NCBI GenBank assembly: GCA_964615975.1
Contig: CAZTTH010000015.1
Coordinates: 1-64,000, forward strand
Direction: 5' to 3'
DNA: 64,000 bases
Source: CAZTTH01 sp964615975
GTDB taxonomy: Bacteria; Verrucomicrobiota; Lentisphaeria; JABSQK01; JAJFLO01
This document shows positions 18,468 through 27,469 of this stretch, one piece after another. The position numbers and the translations under genes were made by a program. Within the stretch, counting starts at the first letter, position 1, and each line of letters opens with the position of its first letter. The notes under the pieces are model-generated. The model saw nothing but the letters and a program-made list of their open reading frames with translations. It searched no databases and was not told the DNA's origin.

Positions 18468-19321
18468 CGTCCCTCCATTTGGGAGTGCGGGAAGTGCATG
18501 GGAGGCGGATGAACCGCGGCAGTAAAGAACGAGTGGTTGGTCGTAAATAAAAATGAAATAAGCACAAAAGCAAAGAGCAACACAATTCCACGTGCCAGTT
18601 GCCGGGCATGCAAACGTCCTGAGTGATGGCAAAAAAACAAGCTGGAAAACACCGCCCAATTGATGATCGCCCAGATGATTTTGACATCCTGATACCAACT
18701 GTGCGGCAAAACCAATCCCGCATAGACAATCCCGATGATCAATCCGAGGGTAAAACAGGCAAAGCCGGCAGTGAATGCCGATTCCATAATGCGCTTGGAG
18801 ATCGGCAATGCGGGAATACTGTCATCCATCGCCGCCAGTTGATGATGTTTCAAGGCCCGACTTTTTAATAAAAACAACCATGCCGCCGCGAACGAAAGAC
18901 AAAGCAGTCCCAATCCGAGAAAAACCAAGGTAATATGAAATCCCGTTGTCAGTCCGGAAAACTCTGTAAACCGCTCATTGATCGGCGCCAGTGATAACCC
19001 CGACAATAAAACAAAGGTGGATGCGATCGGGATTAAAATCGAACCTAAAATGCGAATCCGGTAGTGGTATTCGGCTATAAAATAGACGCACATGATGACC
19101 CAGGCAAAAACGATGTAACGGGCGTTGCCAAACATCAGTGATGCCACACCGGTTTCAATGATCGCAATCGCGATGGTCAGAGTCATCGCTAAAAATGCAA
19201 TGAAAGCGGTGAGTGTTCCCACCAAAAATAATTGTTGCGATTTCTTGATGGAAAAGAGTATGAATGCCAACAGGCTGACCGAGACCAACGGAATCGAAGT
19301 ATTAAGGAAAAACGCGGACAT
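18464..19321 (-). CDS. CcsA/HemX-family cytochrome c assembly membrane protein
   Basis: A 285-residue protein with about eight hydrophobic segments, in the CcsA/CcmC/HemX superfamily. The GFHITLVFLGLGLLCLSFAA-type helix carries a His and the C-terminal part holds YAGLVLPHSWYQDVKIIWA followed by HHSGR, resembling the heme-handling region though the exact WWD signature is not obvious. Placement directly before hemA, with a 4-nt ATGA overlap, is the classic hemX-hemA arrangement, where HemX modulates HemA abundance. A role in haem export for cytochrome c maturation is the alternative. Confidence 0.85.
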   Translation of the reverse strand: MSAFFLNTSIPLVSVSLLAFILFSIKKSQQLFLVGTLTAFIAFLAMTLTIAIAIIETGVASLMFGNARYIVFAWVIMCVYFIAEYHYRIRILGSILIPIASTFVLLSGLSLAPINERFTEFSGLTTGFHITLVFLGLGLLCLSFAAAWLFLLKSRALKHHQLAAMDDSIPALPISKRIMESAFTAGFACFTLGLIIGIVYAGLVLPHSWYQDVKIIWAIINWAVFSSLFFCHHSGRLHARQLARGIVLLFAFVLISFLFTTNHSFFTAAVHPPPMHFPHSQMEGR

Positions 19322-19598
19322 GACCAGAACTGAATCATTTTATTTATAATTGAGATGAATACCGGATTGCCAATAACATAACGCAAGGTTATTTTGCCGA
19401 GGAATGCCCATGCCGCCATGGCATCTCTATGCATTTCAAACCCGCGTCTGCCATTATTGAATGCAATCACGGAAATCAGCTTATACATTAGCCCAATACC
19501 ATGTCTGTTTACACCGAGGTTGAAGAAAGAGGATTTCGCACGGCATTCAGACGGCAGAAAATGTGAACAACTATTGTTAAAATACAAGGAGAAACACC

Positions 19599-20096
19599 AT
19601 GCTTAGCAATGCCATCGAAAAAGCCATCAATGAACAAATTAATAATGAATTTTATGCTTCCTATTTATATCTTTCCATGGCATCATGGTGCGACCGCCAG
19701 AATCTTACTGGATTCGCGGGCTGGCTCATGCTGCAAAGCCGTGAGGAAACCGGTCATGGGATGAAGTTTTTCGAATTTCTCAATGATTGTGAAGGCACTG
19801 TCAAGCTCCTGACAATCAAGGCGCCGCCAGTTGAGTTCAAATCCATGTTGAATTTGTTCGAACAGGCTTTGGAACATGAAATGAAAGTCACAGAACGCAT
19901 CAATCATCTCTATGATCTGGCGGTTAAGGAGAAGTCTTTCGCGGTGCAGACCTTTCTGCATTGGTTTCTCATGGAGCAAATCGAGGAGGAGAAATCAGCC
20001 CGATATGTGATTGGCAAACTGCAATTAATCGCCAATAATGCCGAAGCTTTATTAATGTTGGATCGGGAATTGGGAGAACGGAAAACCGCCGACTGA
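19599..20096 (+). CDS. ftnA: Non-haem ferritin (FtnA type)
   Basis: A 165-residue ferritin that oxidises and stores iron in a 24-subunit shell. All ferroxidase ligands of the FtnA family are visible: Glu17, Glu50, His53, Glu94, Gln127 and Glu130, with Tyr24 nearby. No haem-binding Met of bacterioferritin is in the expected place. An AAGGAGA site lies 8 nt before the ATG. It is monocistronic, diverging from the ccsA-hemA operon, which uses iron for haem. No Fur box could be recognised in the upstream 270 nt. Confidence 0.96.
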   Translation: MLSNAIEKAINEQINNEFYASYLYLSMASWCDRQNLTGFAGWLMLQSREETGHGMKFFEFLNDCEGTVKLLTIKAPPVEFKSMLNLFEQALEHEMKVTERINHLYDLAVKEKSFAVQTFLHWFLMEQIEEEKSARYVIGKLQLIANNAEALLMLDRELGERKTAD

Positions 20097-20297
20097 GCGC
20101 CGGACTGAGCTTGAGGCATAAAATTGGGCCCGACAGGAACTTCATGGTGATCCGGAATCGAAGCGGGTCATGGCCCTGCGGAAGCGATTGCCGGGCTGGG
20201 GCATGAATACAGCGTCGACAGATACTGCCTCCCCAATCACCATCAGGGTTCATTCAAAAAATAAAACTCTCTCATCACAAAGCGGAATATCCCTCTT

Positions 20298-20789
20298 ATG
20301 AACGCCCCGTCCATGCAACTGGCCACCCTGTGTTATGTGCGGCATCTGGGTAAAACCTTGATGCTGCACCGGAATGCTAAAAAAGATGATATTCATGTGG
20401 GCAAGTGGAATGGACTGGGGGGAAAATTCAATCCCGGGGAAACTCCTGAGGAATGTGTGATCCGTGAAGTCCATGAGGAATCTGGTCTGGTAATCACCAA
20501 TCCCCAATGGCGCGGATTCCTTACCTTCCCGAAATTCAATCGCGGGGTGGACTGGTACGTCCATGTGTATGTGGCCACGGAGTTTACCGGCGCATTGATT
20601 GCTTCACCCGAAGGTGATTTGTGTTGGGTGGACAATGACAAGGTAGGTGATCTCAATCTCTGGCCCGGAGATTATTTGTTTCTCCCCTGGCTGGCGCAAA
20701 ATCGCCATTTTTCAGCCAAGTTTACCTATCAGGATGGAGTGCTGCTCGACCACCATGTGGTTTTTTATTCGTGTCGTCAGGATCAATAG
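20298..20789 (+). CDS. Nudix hydrolase, 8-oxo-dGTP diphosphatase-like
   Basis: A 163-residue Nudix protein. The complete Nudix box GX5EX7REUXEEXGU runs from Gly42 to Leu64 (GETPEECVIREVHEESGL). The segment GKWNGLGGKF and the C-terminal WPGDYLFLPWL resemble MTH1/MutX-type 8-oxo-dGTP hydrolases that remove oxidised nucleotides, so a sanitising role is likely. Substrate specificity remains an inference. No strong ribosome site precedes the ATG. It follows the ferritin by about 200 nt on the same strand. Confidence 0.9.
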   Translation: MNAPSMQLATLCYVRHLGKTLMLHRNAKKDDIHVGKWNGLGGKFNPGETPEECVIREVHEESGLVITNPQWRGFLTFPKFNRGVDWYVHVYVATEFTGALIASPEGDLCWVDNDKVGDLNLWPGDYLFLPWLAQNRHFSAKFTYQDGVLLDHHVVFYSCRQDQ

Positions 20790-20794
20790 ACAAA

Positions 20795-20879
<85 letters not shown>

Positions 20880-20914
20880 ACAATTAATTTTACCAAAACA
20901 TCGCATCCGTGATC

Positions 20915-21847
20915 TTAACCGGGTTGGGTTTCCAACCATCGTTCAGCGTCGATTGCCGCCTGGCAGCCCATCCCTGCCGCGGTTACTGCCTGACGATAAA
21001 CCCGATCAACGCAATCTCCCGCCGCGAAGACTCCGGCGATTTTGGTTCTGGTACTGCGCGCCTGGGTGATAATATAGCCGTCCGCATCCATGTCGATCAA
21101 TCCTTTGAAGGGAGCGGTATTGGGGATATGGCCGATGGCGACAAAGACCGCGCCGCATTCGATGGTGCGCGTGGTTTCTGATTGGCTGTCACGGACCACC
21201 AACCCGGTTACTTTATCTTTTGCCGGATCCAAAATCTCCACCGGTATGCTGTTCCACGCGACTTCAATCTTATCATGCTCAAGCACCCGATTGGCCATGA
21301 TTTTCGAAGCGCGAAACTGATCACGGCGATGAACGACGATCACTTTGGATGCGTAACGGGTTAAAAATAATGCTTCTTCCATGGCGGAATCACCGCCGCC
21401 AATCACCGCAATCGGCACGCCGCGAAAGAAAGCGCCATCACAGGTTGCGCACGACGAAACTCCGCGGTTTTTCAACTTGGTTTCCGATTCAATACCCAGC
21501 CACCGCGGATCCGCGCCGGTGGCGATGATCAACGCCTGAGTTTCAATCGTTTCACCATTATCCAATTCAAGGACTTGAGGACCGCCATCCCGGCATTGTG
21601 CCGCTGTTACCTGAGCCGATTTGATGCGGCAGTCAAAGCGTTCAGCTTGAGCCCGCATTGCCTCCATCAAATCAAATCCCAACACCCCCTTGGCAAATCC
21701 CGGATAGTTTTCGACCTCACTGGTTTGAGTTAATTGTCCCCCCGGCAACGGGCCGGCAATGACCAAAGGGTTCAATACTGCTCGCGCGGCATAGATCGCG
21801 GCCGTATAACCCGCGGCGCCGGCGCCGATAATGGTAACTTTTTCCAT
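20915..21847 (-). CDS. trxB: Thioredoxin reductase
   Basis: A 310-residue low-molecular-weight flavoprotein that transfers electrons from NADPH through FAD to thioredoxin. The FAD loop is GAGAAGYTAAIYAARA, the redox pair is CATC in SSCATCDGAFF, and the NADPH site is GGGDSAMEEALFL with VHRRDQFRAS. The C-terminal GVFAAGDC completes the FAD site. The ATG at 21847 is chosen because it starts MEKVTIIGAG and is preceded by GGGAGG at 8 nt spacing; the frame extends to 21925 without support. trxA is not in the window. Confidence 0.97.
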   Translation of the reverse strand: MEKVTIIGAGAAGYTAAIYAARAVLNPLVIAGPLPGGQLTQTSEVENYPGFAKGVLGFDLMEAMRAQAERFDCRIKSAQVTAAQCRDGGPQVLELDNGETIETQALIIATGADPRWLGIESETKLKNRGVSSCATCDGAFFRGVPIAVIGGGDSAMEEALFLTRYASKVIVVHRRDQFRASKIMANRVLEHDKIEVAWNSIPVEILDPAKDKVTGLVVRDSQSETTRTIECGAVFVAIGHIPNTAPFKGLIDMDADGYIITQARSTRTKIAGVFAAGDCVDRVYRQAVTAAGMGCQAAIDAERWLETQPG

Positions 21848-22004
21848 CTGAAATCCTCCCAAAATAATACCCAAACTAAAATGCGATGAACCGAGGGTGA
21901 ATGTCAATCTCCGATTTTTTGCCAAAGGGGTAAAAATTGCTGTCTTCTGTCTGATTTACAACCCCCAACTGAACAATAATCCCATGAAAATATGTTTAAC
22001 TCTA

Positions 22005-22033
22005 TTGACTATCTTCGGAAATCATTTCACAAT
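22005..22033 (+). promoter_or_regulatory. Promoter candidate for yebC-ruvC
   Basis: TTGACT (22005-22010), a 17-nt spacer and CACAAT (22028-22033) match a sigma70 promoter in 9 of 12 positions. The start would lie about 100 nt before yebC. Downstream, a 10-nt unit is repeated in tandem (CTAGGTACCG then CTAGGTATCC, 22060-22079), which could be an operator; that is speculative. Confidence 0.4.
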
Positions 22034-22138
22034 AACGCCCTGAAGACTTAATATACCAACTAGGTACCGCTAGGTATCCTTAAACCACAAAATACCACAA
22101 TCGAATATCAACTATGAAATTAGCAAGCAAGGTGAGCT

Positions 22139-22900
22139 ATGTCAGGTCATAATAAATGGTCAACGATCAAACATAAAAAGGCTGCCACTGACGCCAAGAA
22201 AGGCAAGGCATTTTCCCGCATCAGCAAGGAATTAATGATCGCAGCGAAAATCGGGGGGAAAGATCCCGACGCGAATCCGCGGCTGCGCAGTGCCTTGTCT
22301 TCCGCCCGCGCCGTCAATATGCCCAATGACAATGTGGAGCGGGCGATTAAAAAAGGATGTGGCGAACTGGCGGGACAGATTATGGAAGAACTGAATTATG
22401 AAGGCTATGCACCAGGAGGTGTGGCCGTCATGGTGGATTGTTTATCTGATAATCGCAATCGTACCGCCGCTGACATCCGCAATATCTTCACCAAGGCCAA
22501 TGCCTCCTTGGCCAACACGGGATCGGTATCCCGGTTATTCACCCGCAAAACCCGGTTTGTCGTGCAAAAAGACGATTTAACCGAAGAAAAACTGATGGAG
22601 TTATGTTTCGATGGTGGAGTGGATGTCGAAGAAATCAATGTTGTGGATGGGGAGGGTGAAATCATCGCGACCCCGGAATCCTTTAATCAATTGTTGATGG
22701 TGTTGGAAAAGGCTGAAATCACCCCGAAGGAATCAAGTCTTGTCCGTATCGCCGCCACCGAGATCCCGGTAACCGATCTTGTCACCGCCCGTCAGATCCT
22801 GCGGCTGATTGACCACTTGGAAGAATATGATGATGTTCAAAGCGTCTATTCCAATAGTAAAATTGATGACGCATTGCTCGAGGCTTTAAGCAACGAATGA
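22139..22900 (+). CDS. yebC: YebC/PmpR-family protein
   Basis: A 253-residue member of the YebC/TACO1 family, formerly annotated as transcriptional regulators and now also linked to translation of proline-rich stretches. The N-terminus SGHNKWSTIKHKKAATDAKKG is diagnostic, followed by MPNDNVERAIKKG and YEGYAPGGVAVMVDCL. Length is typical. AAGGTGAG precedes the ATG. Its last four bases overlap ruvC (ATGA), the common yebC-ruvC operon order, which suggests shared transcription with recombination genes. Confidence 0.96.
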   Translation: MSGHNKWSTIKHKKAATDAKKGKAFSRISKELMIAAKIGGKDPDANPRLRSALSSARAVNMPNDNVERAIKKGCGELAGQIMEELNYEGYAPGGVAVMVDCLSDNRNRTAADIRNIFTKANASLANTGSVSRLFTRKTRFVVQKDDLTEEKLMELCFDGGVDVEEINVVDGEGEIIATPESFNQLLMVLEKAEITPKESSLVRIAATEIPVTDLVTARQILRLIDHLEEYDDVQSVYSNSKIDDALLEALSNE

Positions 22901-23400
22901 TTGTCATTGGCATTGACCCGGCATTGCGGACTACCGGATATGGAGTTATTGAGATTTCCGGCAAACGGTTTCATGTCCGCGATTGCGGGGTCATTGGCAA
23001 TGATCGCAAAGCCCCGATCAGTGAGTGCCTGCGGCGGCTGTCAGGCGGTATCGTTGAACTGATCAAAGCCTACAATCCCGGGGTAGCGGCGATCGAAGGG
23101 GGATTTTATTTTAAGAATGCAAAAACAGCGATGGTGCTGGGGATGACCAGGGGGACGGTTGTGAGCGTATTTGCCGGCACCCATATTCCCGTCTACGAAT
23201 ATGCTCCACGGCGAGCCAAACAAACCGTTGTCGGTTATGGCAACGCGACCAAGGAACAGGTCGCCCTTTGTCTGGTACAGCTATTGGGTTTGAAAATTGA
23301 TGATATCCCCACTGATTCCACTGACGCCATCGCGATTGCCATGTGTCACGCCTTAACCATCCAAAGCGGCAATGGCATTTATACGCCAAAACCACTGTGA
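22897..23400 (+). CDS. ruvC: Holliday junction resolvase RuvC
   Basis: A 167-residue endonuclease that cuts Holliday junctions in the RuvABC system. The RNase H-like fold shows the catalytic acids: Asp7 in VIGIDPALRTTGYG, Glu in AAIEGGFYFKNAKTA, and the C-terminal DSTDAIAIAMCH. Translation is coupled to yebC through the ATGA overlap. ruvA and ruvB do not follow, so the resolvasome genes are split in this genome. Confidence 0.96.
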   Translation: MIVIGIDPALRTTGYGVIEISGKRFHVRDCGVIGNDRKAPISECLRRLSGGIVELIKAYNPGVAAIEGGFYFKNAKTAMVLGMTRGTVVSVFAGTHIPVYEYAPRRAKQTVVGYGNATKEQVALCLVQLLGLKIDDIPTDSTDAIAIAMCHALTIQSGNGIYTPKPL

Positions 23401-23567
23401 GCATCTGGATCCGGTGCTTTCGCGTGTAAGCATAAATTTGTGGTCAACAGTCATGAACCGATCTTGTGTATATAACTTCCCGTGGTATGCTCGTGAGTTG
23501 CAAGGAAATACTTGGTTCTCCAATTAATCAGTGTAATATTGTCAATTATAATCAATCATCATTTACC

Positions 23568-25433
23568 ATGACCGCACCCATAATCAAAAAATCTCTCTCT
23601 CTGCCGGCGCTTTCTCCGGAAACCCGCGCGCCTTTTGCCAATTCGCGGAAAGTATACATCGCCGGCAGTCATGCGGGTGTGCGTGTGCCCATGCGCGCAG
23701 TCGCACAAGCACCGAGTCCGGCGGAATTCGGCGACGCGATCAACGACCCCATCCATGTCTACGACACTTCCGGACCTTACACGGATCCGGAAATCGATAT
23801 CGATATTGAAAAAGGTCTTCCGCGAACAAGAGAAACATGGATAGAAGAACGCGGCGATACCGAGTTCCTCTCTGCGCCAAATTCCGAACTGGGACGGATC
23901 GCGCTGCAGGATACCAATGGAAACGGGCAGCGATTCACTTCGCCATGGCGGGCGCGGCGGGCGCAATCCGGCCGCAATGTGACCCAGATGCACTATGCCC
24001 GGCAAGGGATTATAACCCCGGAGATGGAGTATATCGCCATCCGTGAAAATCAAAACCTTGAAAAAATACGAGACACCAGGTTGTTGCACCGCCATCCCGG
24101 CATGGCTTTTGGCGCGGCCATTCCCGAACGGATTACCCCTGAGTTTGTGCGCCGGGAGGTAGCCCTCGGACGCGCCATCATTCCCGCCAACATCAATCAT
24201 CCTGAATCCGAACCAATGATTATCGGGAGAAATTTCCTCGTTAAAATCAATGCCAATATCGGTAATTCCATCGTCACCTCATCGATTGCCGAAGAAGTGG
24301 AAAAGTTAACCTGGGCAATCCGCTGGGGCGCTGACACGGTAATGGATTTATCCACCGGCAGGAATATTCATGAAACCCGGGAATGGATCATTCGCAACAG
24401 TCCGGTGCCGATCGGCACCGTGCCAATCTACCAGGCATTGGAGAAAGTCCATGGTGATCCTGGTAAACTGACATGGGAAATTTATCGCGATACCTTGATT
24501 GAACAGGCCGAGCAGGGGGTGGATTACTTTACCATTCACGCCGGTGTCTTGTTGCGCTACATTCCCCTGACTGCCAACCGGGTGACCGGGATCGTTTCGC
24601 GAGGAGGATCAATTCTGGCGAAATGGTGCCTGATTCATCATCAGGAAAATTTTCTTTATACTCATTTCACCGAAATTTGCGAGATCATGAAAGCCTATGA
24701 CGTGTCCTTTTCGCTGGGGGATGGCTTGCGGCCGGGTTCGATCGCGGATGCCAATGACGCCGCGCAGTTCGGCGAATTAAAAACCCTGGGTGAACTGACC
24801 AAAATCGCGTGGCAGCATGAGGTTCAGGTTATGATCGAAGGGCCGGGACATGTGCCCATGCAGTTGATCAAGGTCAATATGGATAAGGAACTGGAAGCAT
24901 GCTATGAAGCGCCGTTCTACACCTTGGGACCGCTGACCACCGATATCGCGCCGGGCTATGATCATATCACCTCGGCAATCGGCGCCGCTGCCATCGGCTG
25001 GTATGGCTGCGCGATGTTGTGTTATGTCACCCCCAAGGAGCATCTGGGATTGCCGAATCGGGACGACGTGAAAGAAGGAGTGATCGCCTACAAAATCGCC
25101 GCGCATGCAGCCGACCTTGCCAAGGGGCATCCCGCGGCGCAAATCCGTGATAACGCGTTGTCGAAGGCGCGCTTTGAATTCCGCTGGCAGGACCAGTTCA
25201 ATCTGTCGCTTGATCCGGATCGCGCCCGCGCGTATCACGACGAAACCCTGCCCAAGGAAGCCTCCAAGGTGGCGCACTTTTGTTCGATGTGCGGTCCCAA
25301 GTTTTGCTCCATGAAGATCACCCAGGATGTCCGTGACTACGCCCGTGAACATGGTTTTGATCAGCCGGAAGATGCTCTCCAATCCGGAATGATCGACAAG
25401 GCCAATGAGTTCAAAGCCCTGATTGGCGTTTAA
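23568..25433 (+). CDS. thiC: Phosphomethylpyrimidine synthase ThiC
   Basis: A radical SAM enzyme that converts aminoimidazole ribotide to HMP-phosphate in thiamine synthesis. The noncanonical 4Fe-4S motif CSMCGPKFC lies near the C-terminus. SLGDGLRPGS, EGPGHVPM and TDIAPGYDHIT are family hallmarks. The chosen ATG at 23568 gives 621 residues; the frame opens at 23466 but the extra 34 residues look non-homologous. The ribosome site is weak. No TPP riboswitch was recognised in the upstream 170 nt, which is unusual for thiC. No other thiamine gene is adjacent. Confidence 0.95.
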   Translation: MTAPIIKKSLSLPALSPETRAPFANSRKVYIAGSHAGVRVPMRAVAQAPSPAEFGDAINDPIHVYDTSGPYTDPEIDIDIEKGLPRTRETWIEERGDTEFLSAPNSELGRIALQDTNGNGQRFTSPWRARRAQSGRNVTQMHYARQGIITPEMEYIAIRENQNLEKIRDTRLLHRHPGMAFGAAIPERITPEFVRREVALGRAIIPANINHPESEPMIIGRNFLVKINANIGNSIVTSSIAEEVEKLTWAIRWGADTVMDLSTGRNIHETREWIIRNSPVPIGTVPIYQALEKVHGDPGKLTWEIYRDTLIEQAEQGVDYFTIHAGVLLRYIPLTANRVTGIVSRGGSILAKWCLIHHQENFLYTHFTEICEIMKAYDVSFSLGDGLRPGSIADANDAAQFGELKTLGELTKIAWQHEVQVMIEGPGHVPMQLIKVNMDKELEACYEAPFYTLGPLTTDIAPGYDHITSAIGAAAIGWYGCAMLCYVTPKEHLGLPNRDDVKEGVIAYKIAAHAADLAKGHPAAQIRDNALSKARFEFRWQDQFNLSLDPDRARAYHDETLPKEASKVAHFCSMCGPKFCSMKITQDVRDYAREHGFDQPEDALQSGMIDKANEFKALIGV

Positions 25434-25652
25434 CGATATTTTTTATTGTCACCCATTTGGGTTGCCCATTCATGCGTCGGAAAAATGGGTAAAATTAGCG
25501 CGTTCACTTTAGGTTGAAGTTAATTGAGTATACCTTTACCCATGAATTCCCAAGAAGAACTTTGTTAGTTTTGACCACCGTTCCATTTTGGTGTTTGGGT
25601 TATAAACTTTTGACATCTTTCCCGGCATCGACTCCTTGAAGTCCATGATTTT

Positions 25653-26381
25653 ATGATCTGCGATTATTCCATTATCATACCCGCTTATAACGAAGCGGAA
25701 TTACTCCCCGCGACACTAAGCGGCCTGCGGAAAAGCATGGCGGCGGTCACTTCATTGACTGGTGAAATCATTGTCACTGACAACGCCTCGACCGATGGGA
25801 CAGCCAATGCCGCAAGAGCGGCAGGCGCGATCGTCGTGGAGGAAACGCATCGGCAAATCGCCAAAGCGCGCAATACCGGCGCTCGACACAGCTCCGGACG
25901 CTATTTGATTTTTGTCGATGCGGATACCATCATTCCCGTGCCGCTATTGAACAAAACCCTGGAATTGTTGAGCACCGGAACTTGTTGTGGCGGCGGCGCT
26001 TGCCTGCAATTTGATCGCCCGTCCACCCTGGGAGTAAGCGGCATGCTGGCATCCTGGAACACCATTTCACGCGTGCTGAAATGGATGGCGGGATGTTATG
26101 TCTTCTGTGTGCGTGATGGATTCATTGAATGCGGCGGGTTTGATGAGCAATATTATGCCGCCGAAGAAATTTTCCTCTCCCGAAAATTGCGGCAATGGGG
26201 ACGAAAAAAGGGACAAAAATTGCGCATAATCAATGAATTCAAGCCGATTACCTCAGCGCGTAAATTTACCTGGTACCGGTTCGCCAATTTGTTACAAACG
26301 ATGGTGATGATGGCGGTTTTTCCGTGGCGTCTGCGTTCCCGTGAGAGCTGCGGGTTCTGGTATGTCCGGCCGCAGGACTGA
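25653..26381 (+). CDS. Family 2 glycosyltransferase
   Basis: A 242-residue GT-A fold glycosyltransferase. The N-terminus YSIIIPAYNEAELLPATL binds nucleotide sugar, NASTDGT is typical, and FVDADTIIP contains the metal-binding DxD. The middle GFDEQYYAAEEIFLSRKL carries a catalytic acidic pair (ED-like). The C-terminal part has a basic, amphipathic stretch. This small GT2 type often acts on polyisoprenoid or glycolipid acceptors, but donor and acceptor are unknown. It is flanked by thiC and xerC with no sugar-biosynthesis neighbours. Confidence 0.88.
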   Translation: MICDYSIIIPAYNEAELLPATLSGLRKSMAAVTSLTGEIIVTDNASTDGTANAARAAGAIVVEETHRQIAKARNTGARHSSGRYLIFVDADTIIPVPLLNKTLELLSTGTCCGGGACLQFDRPSTLGVSGMLASWNTISRVLKWMAGCYVFCVRDGFIECGGFDEQYYAAEEIFLSRKLRQWGRKKGQKLRIINEFKPITSARKFTWYRFANLLQTMVMMAVFPWRLRSRESCGFWYVRPQD

Positions 26382-26495
26382 AGCAGTGAACAAATCTGAA
26401 AAGTCCAGGCGTATGGCGGGTTTAAAAATGACCCTTTAGAGAAGATATTCTGTCGTCCATCAACAGTCTTTCACAATCAGACACCGCAATTAAAC

Positions 26496-27467
26496 ATGTC
26501 GTCATTCTCATCGCATTATCTCACCTGCCTCGAGCATTTCAAGCAATACCTGCAAACCGAACGCAATGCTTCTGAGCATACCATCACCAATTATCAGCGT
26601 GATATCCTGCAATTCATGAACCTGGTCATCCTCAGGGATAATAGAAAAACCGCCATCGAACAGGAGTCGTTTACCCTGGCGGCAGCCCGCCAGTTTCTTG
26701 TCGAACTGCATCAGATGAAATTAGCCCGCCCCTCAATCCTGCGGAAGATATCCAGCCTGCGATCATTTTGTCGTTATCTGGTGCGGGAGGAAATCATCAG
26801 CGACAATCCCTTCAAGGGATTGAATACACCCAAACGCTCGCGACCATTGCCGCAGGTCTTTTCAGTCGCGGAAGTGGACCGCCTGCTGCAGGCGCCAATC
26901 ACCTACTGGCGCAAAGCGGCGATTATTGCTGGAAAAACCAAAGGGGAGCCTGATTTCGCTGCCAAACGGGATAAAGCGATTCTGGAAATGATCTATAGCG
27001 GCGGCCTGCGGATCAGCGAAGTGCTGAAGCTGAAGTATGAGGATATCGATTTTTATGCCCATAGCTTGCTCGTCCGCGGCAAGGGGAAAAAAGAACGTAT
27101 CGGGATTCTCGGCGGTCCGGCGACACAAGCGCTGAAAGAATATTTGGAGGAACGTGAAAGAGTGGGATTAGGCAGTAAGCGTGCCCGCGGATTGCTGTTT
27201 GTCGGACAGCGCGGCACCGCATTAACCCCGCGCTCCGTGCAACGCCACTTTAAATTTTATCTCAATGAAGCCGGGTTGTCGTCGGAATTGAGCCCACATG
27301 CCTTGCGCCATTCGTTTGCCACGCATCTTCTGGATGCCGGTGCTGATCTCCGCAGTGTTCAGGAGATGTTGGGACATGCCAGCCTGTCGTCCACCCAAAT
27401 CTATACCCACATCAGCATGGAAAGACTCCTGGCGCTTTACCAAAAAGCGCATCCCCGGGCGCGATAA
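26496..27467 (+). CDS. xerC: Tyrosine recombinase XerC/XerD
   Basis: A 323-residue tyrosine site-specific recombinase, likely the chromosome-dimer-resolving enzyme acting at dif. The N-terminal SAM-like domain (FKQYLQTERNASEHTITNY) is followed by the catalytic domain with Arg in SGGLRISEV, Lys in GKGKKERI, HALRHSFATH (His, Arg), LGHASL (His) and the nucleophilic Tyr in STQIYTH. It is slightly long for XerC because of an insertion of about 20 residues near YWRKAAIIAGKT. No dif-like site or mobile element is beside it, so a housekeeping role is favoured. It converges on the next gene. Confidence 0.9.
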   Translation: MSSFSSHYLTCLEHFKQYLQTERNASEHTITNYQRDILQFMNLVILRDNRKTAIEQESFTLAAARQFLVELHQMKLARPSILRKISSLRSFCRYLVREEIISDNPFKGLNTPKRSRPLPQVFSVAEVDRLLQAPITYWRKAAIIAGKTKGEPDFAAKRDKAILEMIYSGGLRISEVLKLKYEDIDFYAHSLLVRGKGKKERIGILGGPATQALKEYLEERERVGLGSKRARGLLFVGQRGTALTPRSVQRHFKFYLNEAGLSSELSPHALRHSFATHLLDAGADLRSVQEMLGHASLSSTQIYTHISMERLLALYQKAHPRAR

Positions 27468-27469
27468 TC

